Of a stretch of 64,000 nt of DNA, positions 56,260 to 64,000 are shown one piece after another; the first letter of the stretch is position 1; each line of letters opens with the position of its first letter. The stretch is taken from NCBI GenBank assembly GCA_023853785.1, contig JAJIRX010000159.1, forward strand, positions 62,001 through 126,000, written 5' to 3'. A program made the translations under genes and the position numbers. Source of the stretch: Psilocybe azurescens (lineage: Eukaryota; Basidiomycota; Agaricomycetes; Agaricales; Agrocybaceae). The notes under the pieces were generated by a model. It did not search any database. It saw only the letters and a list, made by a program, of their open reading frames with translations, and had not been told where the DNA came from.

Positions 56260-59200
56260 ACCTCAGGTCTTTCTATTACAAACAAGCTGTCATGAAGTTT
56301 AGCAATAGTATCTGTTAACGACGGCAAGTTTTTGCTTTACTGAACAATTTAAACAGAAGTTCTATGAGCACAGAATAATGATGATATAAAGACGTTGCTC
56401 ATGTTGTTAGTAGGCAGATCGACACGCAGATTACAGTAAAAGAATCAGATATTCAAGTCAGTTAGCCCTGATCACAGATTTGAACGAGATATCTCGAGAA
56501 ACGGGCACCCATGATCACTACGAGTTGGAATACAAAACCGATCAACAAATAACAAGCTATGATGGGACTATTAGCACGAGACTGTGTACATCCTTGAACA
56601 TAAAGACCTAGTATGACGAGGCAGAACAATCTTAGTTTTTGAAGAGCAATAGATGATACGGAGGTATGGGTAGTACTCAAAGGTACCTGTTATATGACAG
56701 ACATGTGACTTAAAGGAGCTTACGCTCCAACCCCCGAATCGTACCCTGCGCGAGTACATGCTGCTGCTCCAATAGCTGTCAACGCGATGGTGCCAGACAC
56801 CTTCAGGGCGAGCTTCATGGCCTCCTGATTGAGCACGTCCTCGCCGTCGCCGTCGTTGCTTTTGTGTGCTGGGCCTCCTTCGCGTCGTGCGCCTTCGCGG
56901 TCTGAGTCTGCGTGGCGCTGCTCGTGGTGCTCGACCTCCCCATCCCCATCGTCATGCTGCTGCTCCACCCGCCTCTGAGCAAGCGGCGAACTGACACTCG
57001 CACTCCTCGCCCGATCGCCCAAGCCCAACATGGATGGCTCAGTTGTCGCCAGTCGCCCGACAACCAGGTCCTCCCTCCTCTCCTCCGTGTCTTCATCCGT
57101 TTCCGCCGTCTACGATTCTGCGTCCATGTTCTCATGACCAGCCTCTTCCTCGTCCCCGTCTTCATGCTGCGCCCCACCCTCCGCGTCAACAGCACCACGC
57201 ACCTCCGCCGCAGGTACCCCACGCTCGACGTGCCCACCCTCCACAAGATGTACATGCCCATTCTCCCCGTGCTTGGCACGCGCCAGCTGTTCCTCCTCCC
57301 CCCTCCTCCTCCATGCTCTCCAGCTCATGCGGCATGGCCGTCGAGATGCTCCTCGCGTCGTCGTCATCATCGTCGTCGTCATCATCGTCGTCGTCATCAT
57401 CGTCATTGTCATCCTCCTCTTGTCCCTCCTCACTATCTTGCTCCACATTGACCTCTCCCTCCTCATGCTCACGCCCACGCTGTGGTTCACATTCACATTC
57501 ACGTTCGCGCTCATGATGTCCAGAACCCAACTCGCCCGCCCCCGCACCCCTCATAATCATCTCTTCAACAACCCCACCTCCCTCCCCATCGTCTCGTGCT
57601 CGAGCACCGCCCCTCCAGTTGGCACACCCTCTCAAAATGGCCCGCGAGCCCCGTCTGCTTGTCGTCCAGCTGCGATTGCAGGCCCCGAATTATGACCACC
57701 AGAAACGCAGGGGCGTTGCTGTCATTTGCGGTGGTGATGGACGTCGGTTGGGGGTTAGGTGGAGGCGGAGGAGGCAGCGGACGACATGGCGCCAACGGAT
57801 GTCGGTTGTTCTTGCTCCTCCCCTGACAAAGTCAAAGTTTTTGCTGCAGGCGCAGGCGGCGACGACGACGGCGTGGACGACGTGGCGGTCCCTGGCTCCT
57901 TCTGTTGCTCCCTTCTTATCCTTCCCTCCCCACCTCTGTCAAAATCGAGGCCGGAACAATGACAGGCACAGTAGGCGATCCTGCTCCCGAACCTCCGGCG
58001 GCGGCAGGTGTAGCAGCAGTAGGCTGGTTGTCGGAAGGTGAAGAGGGCGGCTGCGGCTGCAATATATCCCGGTGGCAGAGCGCGTACAGGCGGGAGATAT
58101 GTCGAGAACAGTGGAAGGCTCGAAAGCTAAAAGTAGAATAAAAAAGAATATCGTCAGCATATGCTCATGGAAACAGAGCACAAGAAAGGAAAGACAGCGC
58201 GGCAAAAAAACAAGACTCGAAACTCGAAGCACATTTTATGCAAATCCAAATCCAAATCTAACCTCAAAACCGAAAATCCAAACCCACAAAAAAGAAAAAA
58301 AATCACCTTCCCCACAAAAACATCCCCCACCTCGCCCATCGCCCGCATCAGATCGCCCAACTCCACCTGTCTCCCGGCTCTTCTGCACCTCTCCCTGCAG
58401 CCTGCTCAGAATCACATCAAGCGTCAAGCCCGTCTTCCCAGAAGGCCGAAGGCCGATACCGCTCATGCTGCCGAGGCATTGGGCGAACTGCGGGGAAGTT
58501 TTTCTGGGCCTGCGATTGTTACTGTTGGGCGCCGTTAACACCTGCGCCGCCCAGCCCATTTATGCCACCACCGCCATTCACCCCTCCTGTCTCCATCCCT
58601 CCAACGCCTCCCAGCCACGCAATACCCAGATGCTGCCGCTCATGCAGCCCTCTCACCGGTACCGGCGCCATCGTGCATCTGCTGCTGGTGCTGCTCCGCC
58701 CTGGGGGCCACCTGCGCATCCTGTTCGGTGAACATGCACACGACACGCGCAGCAACTTTGTTGTGGATGATCGGTTTTGTTGTCTTCGCGGTGGTGGATG
58801 AAGATGTGGCGCTCTTTCCCATCCGGCATATTCTCATCTCTCTGTCCCTCCTCTCTAGCACCCTCTCCAGCTCACGCAAACTCCTCGTCCCCGTTCCCAT
58901 CCACGTTCGCGGCGCACGTGCTGCTTCATCACTCCCTGTTCCATCATACGCTCCCCATTCGCTTTCACATTGTCCTACAAATAAAACAGGATGCCCCTCT
59001 GCATGTGTCTGAGTTGGGTCTGCACATCTTCGACAAGCGATAGCCAAAACGGGACTCTAGACGGACTGGCAGCGCAGGTAGATGCAGAGACAGGGGAGGA
59101 GATGGTGAGGGTTAGTCGGTGGAGGTGGAGGATGTGGGTCCGGGTCCGGGGTCGAGTGCAGAGAATGGTGTGAAAGTAAATGAAAGGGATGGCGACGCAG

Positions 59201-59386
59201 GTGAAAGAGGCAATGTCGGCGCCGTTGGTGGAGTAGACGATGGTATATAAGGGCAGTAGCAAGCTGACGCCGGATATTCATACAAGCGGGAAGATAGAGA
59301 CAGGTAGAGAAGACATGAAACGAGACTACACACATAAAAAAGTCAGTGTATGCGCTTAAACAACACTTAAAGATATGAAGAAAACA
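56260..59386 (+). repeat. 3.1-kb direct duplication, copy 2
   Basis: Partner of 31,855-34,962, same orientation, 24.4 kb downstream. Confidence 0.95.
56700..59060 (-). pseudogene. Coiled-coil/acidic conserved fungal protein, copy 2 (frame-broken)
   Basis: Same order as copy 1: LVEDVQTQLRHMQRG (~59,035, after a CTGCCAG acceptor), RELERVLERRDREMR (~58,880), QHLGIAWLGGVGG (~58,650), RPSGKTGLTLDVILSRLQGE (~58,455), GLQSQLDDKQTGLAGHFERV (~57,695), LEHETMGREVGLLKR (~57,605) and DDDDARSISTAMPHELESME (~57,375). An Asp run of about 16 residues precedes RSIST. The frame change after QLEG (~57,618) is shared with copy 1. Uncharacterised family, and neither duplicate gives one clean reading. Confidence 0.45.
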
Positions 59387-59479
59387 CACTAAAGTTCTTC
59401 CGCATACAACATATTTGATTGATCACGCTCGCCAAGCTATCCAGCTCTACCCCATGGTGACTTCCTCTACACAGCCTTC

Positions 59480-59575
59480 CCTCTTTGCGGTCTGCTCAGA
59501 ACGACATCGAAGCTGAAGCTTGTCTGAAAAGACAGAGGCGGCCGAATCGTGAATGGTCACCTCGTCAGTGTTTCT
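59480..59575 (-). pseudogene. Third, short remnant of the coiled-coil protein gene
   Basis: Minus strand reads IRPPLSFQTSFSFDVVLSRP, matching LRPSGKTGLTLDVILSR of the duplicates. Only this ~30-codon piece is recognisable, so the family was present here before, or in addition to, the 3.1-kb duplication. Confidence 0.5.
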
Positions 59576-60393
59576 GAGATCTAGCACGCACTAGTCTCGT
59601 CTCATTTACCCCGCCTTATAACCGACAGAAACACGGGCAACCATTGGCTGGTGTTAAAAATGTGCATGAGATCTATACAGAGTTAAGTGAGTGCAGAGAC
59701 GAGAAGCAAGGACAAAGATTGCACTGTTTGTTTGTTCGTGTCTCGATATAATTCAGACTCCGCTTGCTTGACGTCTGCTTCTGGGACGAGGGCCGAATAA
59801 AACTCAGAAGAGACAGCCAAAGGTGCAATCTCAGCCATCGATCATGAGTAAGAGCTGCATAAATTGTTGGGCCTTTGAGTATGGATGTGGAGGGAGGGTG
59901 AAGTTCTTTAAATAGAGATAGGGATTGGGAGGTGGTACGCGAGGGGTTAGGGTGCGTGAGGAGAGGAAGATAAACACTAAACAGTGTACGTTGTAGGAGA
60001 GGAAGAAAGAAGAGAATTTTTCTCAAATTATACACCGGCTTCGTGGGCTAGTTACTCTTTCTACAGCGATACAAGACCATTGAGAGGCTCCTCACAAGCA
60101 GGACTAAGAATGGCCCTAAGCAGGCAGCACTCTTGATGAAATAAGAACCTGAATAGTTCGTGAAGCAAAGACAGAGCCGACTCTATCCAGGAATGTTCTT
60201 ACTGTGAAATCACACCGTTGAATTTAATTGTACATACTAGGAGTCACCGTTTACCTACAGTAGGGAAAACGAGAGCGAAACTATTTCTTTGACGTGTCCA
60301 ATCGCATAGTGGTAAATACAAATCTAAGAAAAGGAAACGGAAAAGAGGCCAAATTTGATGTTGAAAAATCTGCTATTGATGTGCCGCAATGAG
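59576..60393. other. Stretch without a supported gene
   Basis: Short open frames only. Probably 3' flank of the membrane-protein gene and eroded paralogue sequence. Confidence 0.5.
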
Positions 60394-61718
60394 CTAGACT
60401 TGATTGTCACCAGATGAGGCATCCGTGCTGAGCTCCCTCTTCAGTTTAATCACCGGGGTCGGCTCCACATCATTTGTATGAGCCCAGATGCTAACATCTC
60501 TTTCAGTGGAATTTCCACTATGACCATTGCCACTCCCTTGCTGTGACCCAAACTGCAAGCCGGATATATGAGTGATTGCGGCTGGTACTACTGTGTTGTT
60601 GGTATCTGTAAGAGCAAGTCTGGCAACCAGAACTGTTGGCGCCAATCCCTGATTCCATGTAAGAGACGTAGAATGTTAAAATGAGCATTAAAATATACGT
60701 ACCGAGACAACAATAGTAATTGATTCCATGTAATAACCAGCTATGCTCAAGGGAGATCCTAACCCATTGAATGACGGAACAACACCAATGATGGCATTGA
60801 GGAGGAGTACCAGTGAGTAAGCCGCGGCTGACTCGATGATCATTGTCGTAATGTGGTTGAATAGTCCTCTGGACGGTAAACCATGAATTTGGGAAGCAGA
60901 ATGTATTCTGTACCAAATGAGAAAGGTTGTAATCAAAGTGGTCCCCAGTGACACAAATATGAGAGCACTTGAGATATTATTGAATAGAATAGCGTTGGCG
61001 TCACTGGTTATCGAACCAAATTGCACTTTTAAAACTGTTGTCGCAACAAAGAGACCTGCAATGACACATTGTTACTGGAAGTGTTTGTGAGAAACTTCAC
61101 TCTACGGTGCTCACCAAATTCAGCGACTAAAAGTGACAATGGAGCAAAAATCGCCCAGAATAATCGTCCCCAAGCATGGTAACATCGCCAAATCTGTCAA
61201 TATGTCAATAAGAACTATATAATAACCAACAATATTGACCAACCAGTAGTCCGTCAGAAACAATAAACAAGGAATTCTGTAGAAAGTCACAGAGTACTAC
61301 GATCCATTGAGGGCTGCCCATTGTTCCCAAAAGATTGATTCTTGCGTGTCTCCATTAATCACAATTGTCCAACTGAGATAGTACCACTGCACAATAAAGT
61401 AGAAAAGGCATAGCAGATATAGCGCGGAAATAGTTGGTATAACAATGCGACGATTAAAATTTCCAGGCTTTTTGGATACTGTAGGAGACATCATTGGCAA
61501 AGTTGCTTTTCAACTTGAAGGCAAGAACCCACAATAGATGTAGATGGTTCCTCCATATACCATGGTGTAAATGCCTGGTGCACATAAGTTTGTGTTGATG
61601 ACATTCATAGAAGTAGAGATTTACCCATAAGAAAATTCAAAAGCATTGAGCTATTGAGGTTGGCGCTAATTAGAGTTTCTTGTACATTGACTGGGATTGA
61701 AATGTGAGGTGTAGACAT
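60394..61718 (-). CDS. Seven-TM basidiomycete membrane protein (unnamed family)
   Basis: ATG 61,718 gives a hydrophilic start, TM1 as SSMLLNFLMG|IYTMVYGGTIYIY across an intron, then RRIVIPTISALYLLCLFYFI (~61,455), WEQWAALNG, IWRCYHAWGRLFWAIFAPLS (~61,195-61,135) with VAEFG, and SSALIFVSLGTTLITTFLIW (~60,980). IHGLPSRGLFNHITTMIIES, AYSLVLLLNAIIG and PLSIAGYYMESITIVVS follow, then the cytosolic tail GLAPTVLVARLALTD (~60,650-60,600) to the stop at 60,394. Short GT-AG introns join the parts, and I saw no frame break. The family is common in Agaricomycetes and of unknown function; membrane location is certain from hydropathy. Confidence 0.8.
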
Positions 61719-64000
61719 AGTGTGATATTTTAGAGTTGAGGACCCTCATCCACTGAACCCCTTATATATGTTTGTTGACTCGTTGACTATAGTATTCTTA
61801 TCCTATGCTACTTATCGTAGCAATTGTCTTGAACAGTAGCTATGGATACTCACAATGAATCATCCCAGTACTACAATAATTTAATGACCTCAGTTCACTC
61901 GCCAGACATACAGTGTTGGCTTCTTAGATATGGTTGGGAAGACCACCGTGTTGGATGTGCAACTGATTTGATATTTAACTTAATAACAGTTTTATCCCAA
62001 AATACTACCGATGTATCTGTCGTACCTGGAACTCATTTCCGAGATCAGCATTGAGTATTGTGATGGCCAATATCCATTTCACCTGTAGTGTACACATAGT
62101 AACGACCACTCATCCGCTATTCATTATTTGTCAGTCTTGCGAAAGGCGACGGCTGGTTTGCAATTAGTCAAACCCAAGTGGGATGGTTGTTGATTGTCAT
62201 GAATTATCTTGTACAGTGTTGTATTTATAGATTAAGTGAATTCTGGTATCAGTAATTCCGCTTGGTAGTTGCCATGGATGCTAGATCGAATGATCCTGCC
62301 ATGTCCATGATGTGATTTCTCAGCGACATTCATCTACACCTGTCGAAACATGCTGATAGGAGGCATGTTATGATTCGCAGACATCTGTCAGCTGTTTGGA
62401 TGTCTAGCGTTTTCTCCAAAACACATACAGTGTTGTACAGTGTCCCACAGCGATCATGAGACGCAACTTTAAGCATATCCTCAATTTGATGTATTATGTT
62501 TGATTTAGCACACCTGCCTCATCAATATCGTGATAGTATCTTCCCCTGAAGTTTTGTTCATTCAGTAAAATCTTTGATCAATCATGTCCGAATGTCTGTT
62601 CTCATAGCATGGTTATGTTAATCATAGACTAATTGCTACTTATTGCCGTGCGATGCACATCACTTGATCAAATCTAGAAATACCTACTTTATCGTTTGGG
62701 CAAAGCATGAGATTTTGTCGGTGTGAGTAGATAAAAATTAAATGATGATAGATTTAACAAAGACAAGAACCGTGATGTCGAAAATTTGCCAGGTCACCGA
62801 CTTGGCCCCCTCAACCACTCCTCAAGCATACGTTTTGCCTTTCGAGAACTTGGGGAACTCTCGAATTATACCCAGGCTGCATAGAATACAGAATATGATA
62901 AGCATAGGTAGAGACTGCAATGTGCAATTTGGCCTCTCCGATTAGCAGCAGCTCGAGGTAATGAATGACGCGTGGATGTATGGAAACCTGGACTGTCAAG
63001 CTTCGCAAAGTTTCGCCAAACACATTGTGGCAACTGATGCCGGTCTTTGATCATATGAAAGCACTATATTTAGGTTATCAGGACCCCCAAAATCTGTGGA
63101 TGATATACTGCATTGGATAAAACTCCAACTATCAGCATAAGTTACTTATGGGATATGGAGCACAACCATCGGAATATATATTTTTAGTAGCGTTACCATA
63201 AGTAAAGTGGTTCAACAGTTCGCACGTAACATGCGTAGGTACCCCCATCTCAGGTATCCCACTTCTTGGAGGTGTCCTCGTTCGATCTTCCGAATTTGAA
63301 TCATGCCAAAGGATGAAATTAAAGGGAGTGTAAATACATTATAATTTCATGTTTCTCTAGTTTGTTGTGGCTACACGGCACGTTGAATGGTAATTTCCCG
63401 TAGTCACAATTTAGTCCATAAGGACTCCAGTTTTCCTTCTAGGTTTACATGAAATTTATTGTAATTTTTTTTAGGTTATATTTTGTTACACCTTAAAATT
63501 GACAGTAAAAATATTTTCGTAGAAAACGGTTGAGATTTGACTTCAAGAAAACACTAACAAAAGCTGCAATTGCGTGAAGTAACATTGACCAACACACTGG
63601 CTCAGCAAACCAAATCAGTGTGTGACTAGTGTTGCAGCGCGCACCCTGCACGCTTGCGTTCCTTAGAGGCATGCCCATGCTCGATTGAATGATTTTGACG
63701 AATTTGACTCTATCTCAGGCATTTTTTTTTAAGGGCACTGAGACTTATATGAATGCATACTCGTACCGGCAGCAACATTGGAATAGAAACGGTCTGTAGG
63801 CTGGGTCGATTTCGTTGAAATAAGTTTTAATTAAAATATATGATAGTATTGATCAATTCTTAATACAATTTCTGACCGTAGGTAATTACTGGTGAATGCA
63901 ATAATTGTATCAAAAGCAAACAAGAAATCAGCAGTCACTAGTGTCCTGATTTGGCAATCGTGTGAGCGAAGATCAGGCAAGTTGCATAACATGTTCGCAA
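61719..64000. other. Stretch without a supported gene
   Basis: Small open frames only (for example 61,842-62,054 and 62,742-62,945) without family resemblance. No repeats shared with the rest of the window. Confidence 0.5.

Overview
The window looks like a repeat-rich, TE-dense stretch of a basidiomycete (Agaricomycete) genome. The evidence is short GT-AG introns of about 45-70 bp, a fungal KDZ-superfamily transposase with a CxC2-type cysteine cluster, DUF6533/DUF6534-type membrane proteins, a monocarboxylate-transporter-like MFS gene and a small secreted cysteine protein. No species can be named from the sequence. No rRNA, functional tRNA or CRISPR array was found.

Layout. (1) 1-1,080: truncated copy of a non-autonomous DNA element. 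(2) 1,100-15,560: an old, CpG-free KDZ transposase relic, interrupted near its stop codon by a 13.8-kb KDZ element (1,691-15,500) with ~252-bp terminal inverted repeats (TIRs) and a 7-bp target duplication. The element carries two divergent gene pairs plus a fifth gene: an unknown protein, a Zn2Cys6-like DNA-binding protein, a second unknown protein, the KDZ transposase, and a repeat-rich acidic protein. (3) 15.6-19.6 kb: simple repeats and a DUF6533-type membrane-protein gene. (4) 19,604-22,041: complete non-autonomous element with an 8-bp target duplication, decamer arrays and a CpG-rich minisatellite. (5) 22-28 kb: poorly resolved gene remnants. (6) 28,246-31,846: large inverted duplication of a small secreted protein gene, one arm frameshifted. 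(7) 31,855-34,962, repeated at 56,260-59,386: direct 3.1-kb duplication carrying a coiled-coil/acidic protein gene. (8) 35-46.5 kb: CpG-depleted repeat block with a Tc1/mariner element, a foldback palindrome and a decayed element. (9) 46,569-48,739: another complete non-autonomous element. (10) 48.8-61.7 kb: host-type genes (MFS transporter, a head-to-head pair of DUF6534 genes, another multi-TM protein) with one more TIR element and the second duplicate between them.

The strongest candidate for an undescribed system is the 13.8-kb KDZ element. The palindrome TCGGNNCCGA (CGG half-sites two bases apart) occurs at least 13 times inside it, and I saw none in the other 50 kb. The element itself encodes a Zn2Cys6-type protein, a family that classically binds CGG triplets. 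This suggests, as inference, a self-recognition system (transposition control or anti-silencing). The second theme is a set of unrelated-looking non-autonomous elements whose subterminal DNA is made of 10-bp-phased GGANTCC palindromes. Two of the main family have proven 8-bp target duplications, and one copy has lost nearly all of its CpGs.

Many frame breaks here fall in mononucleotide runs, so some apparent pseudogenes may be assembly errors.
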